A DNA stretch of 64,000 nucleotides from Symbiodinium kawagutii (lineage: Eukaryota > Sar > Dinophyceae > Suessiales > Symbiodiniaceae), in the NCBI GenBank assembly GCA_009767595.1, contig VSDK01018585.1, positions 72,848 through 136,847 of the forward strand, read 5' to 3'. How positions within the stretch are numbered: position 1 is the first letter of the stretch; the number at the start of each line of letters is the position of its first letter. Below, one piece after another: positions 10,001 to 17,895 of the stretch. The position numbers were made by a program, and so were the translations under genes. The notes under the pieces are model-generated. The model had not been told where the DNA came from. It did not search any database and saw nothing but the letters and a program-made list of their open reading frames with translations.

Positions 10001-11206
10001 CTTCGCCCTAAATCTTCATCCAGCCGACCGTCAAGAAGAATCAAAGGTGGGCCTTCAGGACGAGACCATCCTGATCGACTCACCAGTGGTGCCCAGCTTG
10101 GGACTTTGCTTCCAGCGAATTCTGACGGGGGATCCCAAGAGCTATCTCCTGAAGCTGGAGTACCAGGACCTGAAGCGGGAATGGGATTTGTGCCTCAACC
10201 AACTGGAGCTGCCAGCAAGCTATGCAGTACTGTACCAACTGAGACACTCGGGCCCATCGCACGATCGATTGATGAACTATCGTGCCCTCAGCGACGTGAA
10301 GAGGCGAGGACGGTGGCAAGCCGATTCGTCACTGCGGCGCTACGAGGCTCATGCTCGAGTGGCTCAGGAGTTTCAACGACTGCCTACCCAGACACAGGCA
10401 GCTTGCAGTTTGGCCGAGAACCAATTCCCGAAGGAGCTCCAAAGGTGTTGCTTCCAGAGAAAGCCAAGGACAAGGGCAAATGGGTAGTTGAAATTTTTTC
10501 AGGAAGTTGCCATCTTTCAGCTGCTGCGGTTAAGTCAGGATATAGAGTTCTGGCCATTGATATTCTTTATGGTACCTCATGTGACATCTTGTCTCCTTCG
10601 GTTAGAAAGGCTATACGTGACTTTGTAACTAACCATCCAACAGCTCTAGTTTGGTTTGGCATGCCGTGCCAAAGCTGGTCTCGAGCTCGAAAATGGGATG
10701 GCGGTCCTCCACCACTTCGTGATGATGATGAGAACCTCTGGGGCTATCCGTCTCTCTCGCAGTCTGATGCCTCCAAGGTCTATTTGGGGAACCGGTTACT
10801 GCAGTTCACTACCTTTCTGATCGATATGATGACTGGTTTGTCTATACCATGGGCCTTAGAAAATCCTTGGACGTCCCGAGCCTGGCTGACACCTCCTTTG
10901 CAGAAGCTGATTCATTCTTCTGGTATCTCTTTTGGTCGTCTGGATTTTTGTCAGTACCACATGCCTTGGAGAAAAGCCATTGGTTTTCTTTATCATGGAG
11001 TACCACTTCATACCATGATGCGCACATGTTCAGGGTCTAGCAACCGATGCTCTGCCACTGGTCGCCGTCACATCATTCTGCAAGGGAAAGATGCCGCAAA
11101 TCAGTGGTGGACACATAGAGCTCAGCCTTATCCTGAACAAATGTGCCTTGAAGTAATTCAAACTTTAAGTACACACGTGCCTGTGGGTAAGGGAGGAGAA
11201 CACTAG
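7016..11206 (+). CDS. Reverse transcriptase - RNase H - C5 methyltransferase-like polyprotein
   Basis: A 1396-codon ORF. The reverse transcriptase spans about residues 240-480, with the motif A aspartate at D303 (SDIKDYFYSLAMP) and the active-site box YADN at 407-410, where the usual second aspartate is Asn. RNase H spans about 555-750 with a D-E-D-D set visible at D563 (SSDAS), E667 (LLESRG), D694 (FNDN) and D743 (NVADKDSR). Residues about 760-1150 are Ser/Arg/Gly-rich and look disordered; this stretch is the alternative reading of the nested recombinase ORF. Residues about 1155-1390 resemble a C5 cytosine methyltransferase: EIFSG at 1159-1163 (motif I), MPCQSW with Cys1218 (motif IV), and ENP at 1282-1284 (motif VI). 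The start overlaps Gag by 4 nt. The stop codon lies inside repeat B1. No protease or DDE integrase is seen. Confidence 0.92.
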   Translation: MTNEAGLGGSATLPNPRSSVAAAGCERSAQSNWSSGHLPAQCRWRDFFPLPMCEPSARSPGCSVSSKRRHCRVQRIEKEVNQVIGVLNEIYAAPSDRSFSSVPTQSQRESQHHIFKQLSRLNRHEMTCEERGATLKELLHTSPAYLGMESSTVRVFDRALVSIPKSSSEPIPLAGLLDPVGRETIEDASSRMLVNEEEWGHIIEKDETFTPYMDETLRTSPQDYQDFVKDMYDAGMLTFTSKPKGLVTPFMVAKKDGRQRLILDCRGVNRLFREPPAMSMAAGSSWSQLKLPSQSTLYIAQSDIKDYFYSLAMPSDLQPLFAMPGIPSHLLRSWGVPSHLGGEDFGRGEVYPTLRVVPMGWSWAMWLAQRIHTEQCLLASGLGPDRLVHDKAPAPDLAGGLPVLIPYADNLNVAGVCQRQVQETKDRVVAHLRNLGFKVHEELDACSAATSLGYHIDGVSGIVQPVPHKLAKVQFAFDWLSRRPRVTGRVIQKLIGHAVHFMMVRRELLSLFRNLYDFASRCEHTPTRLWRSACREARWVSVLLSMCSTNLRTPWCTTVTSSDASLSGIAVCKRDIDINEVAKMGGQKESWRFKSSDPKPAPRSRTVAKKDVFSDVSTVLPDKLPVREVFEINEDFREIPQEFLDESDWQLCFAAKMEHREHITLLESRGIVAALRHKLRNTSMLGKRHLHFNDNLAAVLITDKGRTSSPSMLRASRRVAALLLASGCLLAARWVPSEWNVADKDSRRWEADRREEEVLSKGFKKIKEELIYPRSSRSSQFRGEQADVDPAVQGKAIDSELEHPTTSCSSPRKEPRREARQSKEGVRGAGDPASLCWSDLVRAEGGVGFSCSRLCAEVSRIPSVCQPEWDEPSERNQVGRSLLHLSESYVHGRQRHQRGQQGLCKRAGCKPELRRKAVFDEEQTITAGMEQVGPGQYQASSGMGFDCQDRHVDAQPWEDPGSSGHHPDVRVLPPSRRGIASSRRGLDQTGKRTSSLRPKSSSSRPSRRIKGGPSGRDHPDRLTSGAQLGTLLPANSDGGSQELSPEAGVPGPEAGMGFVPQPTGAASKLCSTVPTETLGPIARSIDELSCPQRREEARTVASRFVTAALRGSCSSGSGVSTTAYPDTGSLQFGREPIPEGAPKVLLPEKAKDKGKWVVEIFSGSCHLSAAAVKSGYRVLAIDILYGTSCDILSPSVRKAIRDFVTNHPTALVWFGMPCQSWSRARKWDGGPPPLRDDDENLWGYPSLSQSDASKVYLGNRLLQFTTFLIDMMTGLSIPWALENPWTSRAWLTPPLQKLIHSSGISFGRLDFCQYHMPWRKAIGFLYHGVPLHTMMRTCSGSSNRCSATGRRHIILQGKDAANQWWTHRAQPYPEQMCLEVIQTLSTHVPVGKGGEH
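9192..10487 (+). CDS. Tyrosine recombinase nested in +1 frame inside the RT ORF
   Basis: A 431-codon frame (first ATG at 9234) lies wholly inside the RT polyprotein ORF. A lysine/serine-rich leader is followed by a SAM-like core-binding domain starting near SVARDYVLRYQEFLQF. The catalytic domain has Arg249 (CYLRPGEALL), the box YQLRHSGPSHD with Arg351 and His352, Trp375 (RGRW) and the likely nucleophile Tyr384 (SLRRYEAHAR). The residue three before Arg351, usually His in phage-type recombinases, is Tyr348. This is the enzyme expected to insert a circular cDNA intermediate. It must be expressed by internal initiation, frameshifting or splicing, because it has no own upstream leader. It ends at the point where the methyltransferase domain of the other frame begins. 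Confidence 0.88.
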   Translation: MVAFSQHAGFLVSGMSQTKIRGDGKLIGEKKKCSAKVSKRSKKSSSTPGPPGPPNSEVSRLMSIPQSKAKQLTQNSSTQQLRAALRGKNRGERLVNRKRVFEELGIQPRFAGQTLLEQRAVSASVARDYVLRYQEFLQFVNLNGMSLQNEIKLDEACCTFLNHMFMEGRDISEGSKVFASVLDANPNCGGKQSLMRSRRSLQGWSKLDPGNTRPPLAWALIAKIGMLMLSHGKILEALAITLMFVCYLRPGEALLLLEEDLTRPGRGLAHFALNLHPADRQEESKVGLQDETILIDSPVVPSLGLCFQRILTGDPKSYLLKLEYQDLKREWDLCLNQLELPASYAVLYQLRHSGPSHDRLMNYRALSDVKRRGRWQADSSLRRYEAHARVAQEFQRLPTQTQAACSLAENQFPKELQRCCFQRKPRTRANG

Positions 11207-11340
11207 CAGCACCTGGCATTGAGAAAACTCCTCATGTCAGTTGCATCGCTAGCTTTTGGCTACTTAGCCGTGCAAAGTTCCCTTCTTGCAGAGCACATGT
11301 CTTGTGGTCTTGCGCAAAAAGCTGGCCGAATGCAAGTGTC
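11191..11340 (+). repeat. Split repeat B1
   Basis: Identical to 11444-11593 (offset 253). It contains the last five codons and the stop (TAG, 11204-11206) of the RT/methyltransferase ORF. It abuts A2 directly. Confidence 0.93.
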
Positions 11341-11406
11341 ATGGTTAGAATTTATTCAGTAATGACGGATGGAATGATTGGCCGTGGGCATAACGCTCAA
11401 GCTTCA
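11341..11406 (+). repeat. Split repeat A2
   Basis: Sixty-six bases identical to A1 (5430-5495). It is followed by 37 unique bases (11407-11443) before B2 rather than touching it. Confidence 0.93.
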
Positions 11407-11443
11407 CCATCCACCTCCCCATCCTACCGCCTTCACTTTCAGG

Positions 11444-11595
11444 GGGAGGAGAACACTAGCAGCACCTGGCATTGAGAAAACTCCTCATGTCAGTTGCATC
11501 GCTAGCTTTTGGCTACTTAGCCGTGCAAAGTTCCCTTCTTGCAGAGCACATGTCTTGTGGTCTTGCGCAAAAAGCTGGCCGAATGCAAGTGTCAT
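11444..11595 (+). repeat. Split repeat B2 (right end of retroelement)
   Basis: Copy of B1 ending ...GCAAGTGTC, followed by AT, the dinucleotide also found at the left end. Host-like TGATGCTTGATCAG sequence follows. Confidence 0.92.
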
Positions 11596-12584
11596 TAATA
11601 TGATGCTTGATCAGTGTTTGAGAATGGCTGATCATTCTTGATGGCCAGGGACGGTGAGAATGCTCACGAATAATGCTTAGGAATGTTTTTTGATGTTCAA
11701 GCATGGTTCACTGGCCGTCACCCCAGAGGTTGGTCAATGTCACCGGATGCATGTCACGGATTGTCATCATGTTTCTGACGCTCCACCCATGTCATGTCAA
11801 GGACGGCACCTGGGCCAGTCACCTTCCCTAGAAGTGTTGGGAGCGTTCCGCAGCAATGAATTGTTTGGACTGTCCTTAAAGGTTCATCAGCCAAGAGTAG
11901 GTCAGCATAGCTAAGCATCAAGGAAAAACCGCATGAAACACCTCCTGGCAGGTTTTATTCGTCCTTAGCCGCCTAAGAAGGATGATTTTGGGGTGATTTC
12001 CAAGGTCGGCCCCCACATTTCCCCAGGTTTTTTGTCGGGTTCGCCACTGCATGTCGCAAATTGGCTCAGCAGGCGAGTAGTCAGGTCCCTGAGACCTTTC
12101 ATTTTTGCTGATTTTCAGTTGGATTTTGTTCTTTTCTGGTGGGTTCTCAAGTGGTTGGCTGATTTGTGTTGATCTTTGGGTTTGGTTCTCAAATAGTTGG
12201 CGGATTTTCCAGCCATACCTGTGGGATGATGGGAACGAGCATAGTTCTGGGGCAACGTTGCCCACCGACCAGTCATGAACGCCGTTTTTGTGGCTACAGA
12301 TGTCGAGACACCAACTCTGCTTCTTATGGGCTCAGCTTAGACCACACATTTCCATGGTGTTCGATCGCTTCACGGCAGAGAAACCCACAGCTGTTGCGTT
12401 GGTGCCCAGGTACCACTAATCATCAAAGACGCTTACTAGGGTCCAACCTAATGACTGAAGTACTGTAATGCCCAACCGAATCAACCAAGCCAACGTCAGC
12501 CAACTGCAGACTTACCTGCATTAGTTGACCATTCCTTAGCCAACTTCAAGTGATTTTAGCGCACCATTTGCCATGTGATTCCAG
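11596..12584. other. Non-coding stretch between retroelement and kinase gene
   Basis: No well-supported gene. A possible short exon is 12354-12409, reading MVFDRFTAEKPTAVALVP with an AG/GT-type donor at 12410. An in-frame stop lies just upstream and no partner exon was found. The end of the stretch (12470-12584) becomes CCA/AACC-rich, as before other exons here. Confidence 0.4.
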
Positions 12585-12669
12585 CATGGTTCCCGTGCGC
12601 AGCCGCAGCCGCGGCAACGGGGCTGATGCCTTGCCACAGCCACCAGCAGAAGAGGACTCGGAGGAGGAT
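12585..12669 (+). CDS. Tentative N-terminal exon (RS-like, acidic) of the kinase
   Basis: After a CAG acceptor the exon reads C then ATG (12586) and 28 codons, MVPVRSRSRG... followed by PQPPAEEDSEED, and then a GTGACT donor at 12670. CLK kinases usually carry Arg/Ser-rich and acidic N-terminal tails. The exon ends on a codon boundary, compatible with the phase-0 start at 14073. Linking exons before the glycine loop may be missing. It is flanked by CCA-rich DNA before and TGG-rich DNA after. Confidence 0.45.
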
Positions 12670-14072
12670 GTGACTGGGCAACGGAAATTGGTGGCCATTG
12701 AATGGTTGAGAACCATGGTGAATGATAGTGAAATGGGGGATAACAACGGGTAATACCTAGTGATGGTCAAAAAATATCAAAAAATTAGCTGCTGAATGAT
12801 AGTGAACCATGGTGAACAAGCTGCTGAATGATGGTGAATTGTGGGCTAGTTGATGGTTGAAAAGTTAAGAATCATGGTGATTATTGATGAAGAACGATGG
12901 TCAGTAGTGGTGACTCAGTGTTGCTGAATGGTCAAGAGTCAAGAGCAGCAATTAATCATGGTTAATCTTCGCAATGCAATGGTGACCCTGAGGATCATCG
13001 CTTGAATCGCGTCTCTTGATGATCAGTGATGGGTGTTTTCATCAACGAAGTTCACCATGCCAAGGACCGTCCCCTGACGATTGGTACGTCTTGGTTGGGT
13101 GGTTGGTCATCCTGTCAGCCCATGAGGCGCTGCGGTGACCTGAGGTTCATTTCCCTTGGCAAGCAGGGCAGGTCTTGGATTGCCGATATCAGGCGCCGGC
13201 ACGGGCCCAGGGCCTCACCAGGGATGTGCGATGACACCCTGCAAGAGATTTGAGGTCTCAGGATGTGGTCATCTTACAGTGTTTCTTGAGCGTGCCACTT
13301 TGGACAGATACTCTGGCAGTGCGTTGCGCACGATTTCTGGAAAGACTTTCACGCGGGATTCGTGGGCAGAGTTTTGAGGTGATTTTGTGATTCTTATTGA
13401 ACATTCCAGTAGAGTATGCGGGAGACGGGGGTTCTCTATATAGGCATCACGCGGGGCGTGTGAAACATGACTGACTTGATGCGTGTGGGATTCAATGCTA
13501 ATGAAGCTCGAGTTTTGGAGTAAATCTTGCAAAAAATGTTTGATTTCAAACTGTTGAGACTGTTTACTCTGGAAGTTTTTGAAGCTCGATCTGCGGCCAG
13601 TTAACAGACGCAGAGACTTGGAGCGTGAAGCAGCCCTCTGGTTTGCTTCGTATGCACTGAATGGTGTGATTAATGGTGATTGATGATGGTTCAATGCTGA
13701 TGCCTCATGATGGTCTAATACTGTTCTCACTTCACTTCACGATTCGTCGGACGCTTGACTTCACTTGATCTTGGAGACATTGGACTTCGCCTTTGTCTCA
13801 TTTGACAGGAAGTTGGTTCAGTTGCCAGGTTGAAACCAACGCATCATGCCATCCCACATCGGCAAATTTCTACCCGAGAAATTCGGGCTGTGGCGACCAA
13901 TACCATCATCCACCATCCTTGGTCATGAAGCACCATTCCGACCATCCCAAGGATCATCAACCATAGCCAGAATTCACCAACATTCACCCACCAAATCCCG
14001 AACTCACCATGGCTTCACTAACCTATCACGGCTGAACTGGCGTCGCCCCGTCGCCTCCTTCCCGGTGGGCAG

Positions 14073-14156
14073 ATCCAAGAGCTCTTGGGCGATGGAGCTT
14101 TCGGACGAGTGCTGAAAGCGCGGGATCTGTTGGAGGACTCGGCCACTGGGACCCGT
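14073..14156 (+). CDS. Kinase exon: glycine-rich loop
   Basis: Twenty-eight codons containing ELLGDGAFGRVLKARD, the P-loop with G-x-G-x-x-G, then LLEDSATGTR. Acceptor GGGCAG before 14073; donor GC (GCGTGAG) at 14157. Phase 0 at both ends. Reading past the donor hits TGA at once, which supports the exon end. Confidence 0.85.
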
Positions 14157-14620
14157 GCGTGAGCAGAAGGAGTGGGCTGAGGTGAGTGGATTGGGTGGTG
14201 AGGATGCTGAGATTCTGATGCTTTATGGTGGTGGTTGGTTAGTGGTGATGATTTTGGTCTAGTGGTTGAAGATGCTTGTTATGCTGGCTTCTGCGGAGGA
14301 GATAGGGATGGAAAGAGAGAGAGAGAGAGAGATGGTTTATTACAAGGGTTTCAATGGGTAGATTGCATTGGTGGATTGCTGGAAAAGGTCAAAGCAAATG
14401 ATTGATCGCAGTGGTGTAGTGGCTCATTCTGGTTAACAGTATACAGTGCATAAGCAAACAGAGATGCATGATGTTGGTTGATCATGGTGGTTGAAAGCAG
14501 CAGTCAACCATTTTTTATGTGATAGTGGTCCATCGTGGTGGTGAGCCACTACTCAACTATAAGTAACCACATTGCTGCGATGCCACCATCAACTCAATGG
14601 CGACGCCTTGAGACACTAAG

Positions 14621-14635
14621 GATGTGGCTTTGAAG
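14621..14635 (+). CDS. Kinase 15-nt microexon carrying the ATP-binding lysine
   Basis: Five codons, DVALK, lie between an AAG acceptor (14618-14620, followed by G) and a GC donor (GCGGGG, 14636). Joining gives ...TGTR-DVALK-VIRDVERY..., exactly the beta3 strand spacing of CLK kinases (V-A-x-K), with the lysine codon at 14633-14635. Without it the kinase would lack its essential lysine. The match is short, so RNA evidence is needed. Confidence 0.6.
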
Positions 14636-14717
14636 GCGGGGACGGTCCCGTGTTGGTTGGGCCCTGCCGGGAGTCTACGGGTCCCATGATTTCCACGACC
14701 GGTGGACTGCTGCACAG

Positions 14718-14801
14718 GTGATCCGTGACGTGGAACGGTACCGGGACAACGCCCAAATCGAGGTCAACATCCTGCTGGACATTCGCAAAGCCGATCCAGA
14801 G
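14718..14801 (+). CDS. Kinase exon: helix C region
   Basis: Twenty-eight codons, VIRDVERYRDNAQIE... to KADPE, aligning with the CLK segment around the conserved helix C glutamate. Acceptor CACAG followed by G; donor GA (GAGCCG) at 14802. Phase 0 at both ends. Confidence 0.85.
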
Positions 14802-15511
14802 GAGCCGACCAGATCTGGGACCAGGGGTTGCAATGCTGAATTAGCTAACAGTTGTTGGGGTTATAGCTGTTGGGGTAAAACTCGCTAATGTGTTATAACT
14901 ATAATATTAGTTAATGACTGATGTAACTGGCTAATAGTTTTATCGTGGTTTTGTTGTGGGTTATCGTTGTTATGATGATGGTTATAGTGAAAATGATGGT
15001 GGTTATGGTGGTTATAATGGTGGTTACAAGATCTCCAATGGTTTGTTAGTGGTTAATTAGCTAAAGTGGTTTATTAGCTATAGTGGTTTCAATAGTGAAT
15101 CATGACATGATCATTACTGGCTTGTCCGCGGTGGAACCTGCTAAATCCAGCAATCCCCCACAACAATAACTTGGGAGCACACCATGGCGACAAACCCAGG
15201 TGCTGTGGCACCCAAGAGAAGCCCAATCTGAACGGTTGAGTTGCTGGTGCACCTCAGGCATACTGCATGTATAACTATTGCCTACCAGTAGTATGACTCA
15301 ATCGTCAATCATTTAATCAACTAGCACCAGCAATGAATCGACCAATGAACAATGAACCAGGGTTGAGACCATCGTTTTGAGAGAAAACACCGTGAATTCA
15401 CGTGGTTTCTGCCAGTTCTGGATGAAAACTCACTCCCCCATGAGGCCCTGGAGTAGTTTTTGAAGCACCAGGCATGGCCCCACAGCATGCCACTATGACG
15501 CAGCTCCACAG

Positions 15512-15568
15512 GACCAGTTCCACTGCGTCAGGCTCTCTGGAGCCTTCCTTCACAACGAGGCACAGCAG
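15512..15568 (+). CDS. Kinase exon: beta4 region
   Basis: Nineteen codons, DQFHCVRLSGAFLHNEAQQ, matching the CLK piece that follows helix C. Acceptor CACAG followed by G; donor GA (GAGATA). Joined to the previous exon it reads KADPE-DQFHCVRL without a gap. Confidence 0.75.
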
Positions 15569-16187
15569 GAGATACCTGACGGGTTCAACGGGCCTGGAAA
15601 GGTATGGTCCATGGTAGTAAATATTAGTGATACTATTAGTCAACACTATGGTAGTGACTGTTATTTGTCAATAGTGTGTTCAATAGTGTTCACTACCCAT
15701 GAATGAGTAATAACACTTTTGACTATTGGTAGTAAAAATACTGAAGCTGTTGACTACCAATAGTGTTCGTCATTGACTGCCAATATCTTTGATATTTAAC
15801 TACGATCAGGTATGAAGACGAGATATTAATTGGAAAAATTGTGGGAAGTTCCAGGGATTAATATGGATCGGTCATTCACTACCAATTGTGTTGTGAGAAT
15901 GAGGTGGCGAACTTATTGACCCATATTTGTTTTGGAACTTGGTCATATGAAGCGAATGTTGTGCTTATAGGACTTCATCATGCACCAGTACCATGGCACG
16001 TGTTGGCTATTTTGGGTGTTCACCAACCAATCGAACATCATCGAACTATAGTTGTTGCACAGTTGTTGCACAGTGTTGCTTCTATTCCCTATTACGACCC
16101 TTCCTAGCCATTGACAACCCCCTCATCTCCAACCCCTTCCGCAACCAGCGACGGTGCCGGGCATCCGATCCAGCAGCAACACGTCAG

Positions 16188-16274
16188 GTCTACTTCGTAA
16201 TGGTCACGGAGCTCTTGGGCCATTCGTTGTACGATTTCTTGAAGTGGAATGGCTACAGGGGCTACTGGTTGCAG
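16188..16274 (+). CDS. Kinase exon: hinge and helix D
   Basis: Twenty-nine codons including VMVTELLGHSLYDFLKWN and ending YRGYWLQ, the CLK hinge (E-L-L-G-x-S-x-Y-D-F). Acceptor GTCAG followed by G; donor GA (GAGAGA) at 16275. Phase 0. Confidence 0.87.
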
Positions 16275-16489
16275 GAGAGAAGTGGCGGGCAGAGGGATGG
16301 CAGGTGCCAGTGATGCTGTTGAGTCCGTGCTTGGTCATGGTTCGTGGCAGATGGGTGGTTCATCATGGTAACTTGTTTGCACCCTTTGGTGCCAAGCATA
16401 CTGGTTGATCAAGATCCATCCTAGTAGCATAGAGGTTGTGCACCCTACGGCGCTGTGGATCCATCCTGGATCCATCCTGGATCCGCCAG

Positions 16490-16573
16490 GACATCCAGAG
16501 TTTTTCTCGCCAATGTCTCAGAGCATTGGCATTTCTGCATTCGTTGAGTTTGACCCACACGGACTTGAAGCCC
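16490..16573 (+). CDS. Kinase exon: helix E and catalytic HTD
   Basis: Twenty-eight codons, DIQSFSRQCLRALAFLH... THTDLKP. The catalytic aspartate codon is 16562-16564. T-H-T-D-L-K-P is the LAMMER form of the HRDLKP loop. Acceptor CCAG followed by G; donor GA (GACACC) at 16574. The codon boundary falls exactly between P and the E of the next exon. Confidence 0.9.
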
Positions 16574-16697
16574 GACACCCGGCAACACAGTTTAGGGGCA
16601 CATGGTGGGCCTCCAAGGGTGCCAGGGCGCGTGGTGGCATGAATCTGAGCACTGGATTGGTATCCTGAATTCTTGTGGGCCATTATTTTTCATGATT

Positions 16698-16758
<61 letters not shown>

Positions 16759-16807
16759 CCAGCAGCAGCAGCAGCAGCAACAACAACAACAACAACAACC
16801 ACAACAA
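16698..16807. repeat. (AAC)n/(AGC)n microsatellite in kinase intron
   Basis: Uninterrupted AAC repeats, a short AGC block at about 16760-16779, then AAC again. ORFs of poly-N or poly-L across it are artefacts of the trinucleotide period. Confidence 0.95.
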
Positions 16808-17505
16808 ACTACTTGATGAATGGACTCTATTTAAGCTTGGTAAGAACCTTTCACTATCAAAAATGACTTAAGTACCTCGGAATGGTCAGGTCATAGCTGT
16901 TTGAACACTAGCTGCCCAGACGTTTCTAAACCGTTACAAGTTCACCAGCTCAGGAGCTGGTCGTCCAAGCGGTCAACTCGGTGCTGCTAGTTTTTTAACC
17001 TGGTAAAAAAACCAACATGATGATGGTTGAATATTGGCAGCTAGGTGAATGGTGAAGATAGAGGACCATGGTGCTTGATATTGACTATATTCATGGCACG
17101 TAAGGGTTGGTCATAGGGGAGTGCAAGAACCACGCTGCAGCTGATCATGGGAGTGCATGAGCTCCTTCAACGACCAACCACAGCGTGGTTTCCACGACGT
17201 GGCTACCCTGGCCACCGGAGCAACACGTATTCGAGTAGGTCATGTGACTGTGATGTTGTCACTACATATGCTGCCCCATTTGTCCAGTAGTAAAAAACAC
17301 TTGGCATCACAATCAGTCCACGAGTATTCTTGCTGGGTGTGCTTACCAAGTACTGCAACTCAACAGCAGCGATAGCTCATCAAGTGCCGGCTAATGATGG
17401 TTTACTATGCTGATTGATACTAGGGAAGAGGACCCAAAATAGAACAAGAATTGAAACCATTCGTCCAATTTACTTGGAAACATACGCCTACAACCAGCAG
17501 CAAGC

Positions 17506-17597
17506 TGCAACCACCTGCAACCAGCAACCATCTCCAACCACCTCCAACCACCTCCAACCACCTCCAACCACTTCCAACCACCTGCAACCACCTGCAG
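17506..17597. repeat. Decamer tandem repeat (CTCCAACCAC)n
   Basis: About nine imperfect copies of a 10-base unit immediately upstream of the kinase exon at 17605. It supplies the pyrimidine/CCA-rich tract before the acceptor. Confidence 0.85.
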
Positions 17598-17604
17598 ATC
17601 TAAG

Positions 17605-17744
17605 GAAAACATCCTCCTGCAGACGCGCAGTTTGCCGCAGGTGTCCAAGTTCCCCCGGGGCGAGCTGCAACCGCCATGCCCCAGGCACGCTGGGACTGCC
17701 CTGCCGGGGGGTTCTCAAAACTCGGGCATGTGCCAAGCCATGAG
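17605..17744 (+). CDS. Kinase exon: ENILL catalytic loop end plus an insert
   Basis: It starts ENILLQTR, completing HTDLKP-ENILL. It then continues with a proline/glycine-rich insert of about 38 residues (SLPQVSKFPRGELQPP... CQAM) that typical animal CLKs lack or have in a shorter form, placed between the catalytic loop and the DFG strand. Acceptor TAAG followed by G; classic AG/GT donor (GTAACC) at 17745. It ends in phase 2, and the AG is completed by the G that opens the next exon. Confidence 0.82.
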
Positions 17745-17794
17745 GTAACCTATAACCCGCGAAAGGATGACCAGTTTACAAGGAACCCTTAGTT

Positions 17795-17895
17795 TGGGGG
17801 AGCTCAACCCATTTGAAGCCCCCAAAAAATGGTTGGTTTATTATTATAAATGGTTAGTCGCTAGGTGATTTGGGGGCACCACTGTTTTGAGAAAC
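17795..17895. repeat. TIR family-1 element, 50 bp after a kinase donor
   Basis: The right end TTTGGGGGCACCACTGTTTTGAGAAAC-like sequence and the centre (AAAATGGTTGGTTTATTATTATAAATGG) match the family consensus. The left end is diverged. It lies in the intron just after the exon ending at 17744. Confidence 0.55.

Larger units (their letters stand above)
5430..11595 (+). mobile_element. Intact PAT/Ngaro-like tyrosine-recombinase retrotransposon
   Basis: The element has the split direct-repeat plan A1 (5430-5495), coding region, B1 (11191-11340), A2 (11341-11406), B2 (11444-11593). A1/A2 are identical over 66 bp. B1/B2 are identical over 152 bp when the shared AT at the junction is counted. The B1-A2 junction reads ...GTGTC-ATGGTTAG, which is the sequence expected if the element's right end (B2) were joined to its left end (A1) in a circle, as in DIRS-order YR retroelements. 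Coding content is ORF0, Gag-like, RT/RNase H/methyltransferase, and a nested YR. There is no DDE integrase or aspartic protease motif. All ORFs are open and the repeats are identical, so the insertion is young and possibly active. Confidence 0.93.

Noticed and set aside
14154-14175. Apparent frameshift giving VREQKEWAE after the kinase glycine-loop exon
   Set aside because: A GC donor at 14157 followed by the microexon at 14621 restores frame and the lysine without needing a frameshift.
16592-16871. ORFs of poly-Leu and poly-Asn
   Set aside because: They simply read through an AAC/AGC microsatellite.
17488-17736. Minus-strand ORF over the kinase exon at 17605
   Set aside because: The plus strand reads ENILLQTR in the correct place and phase for the kinase. 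The minus frame is a shadow plus a decamer repeat.
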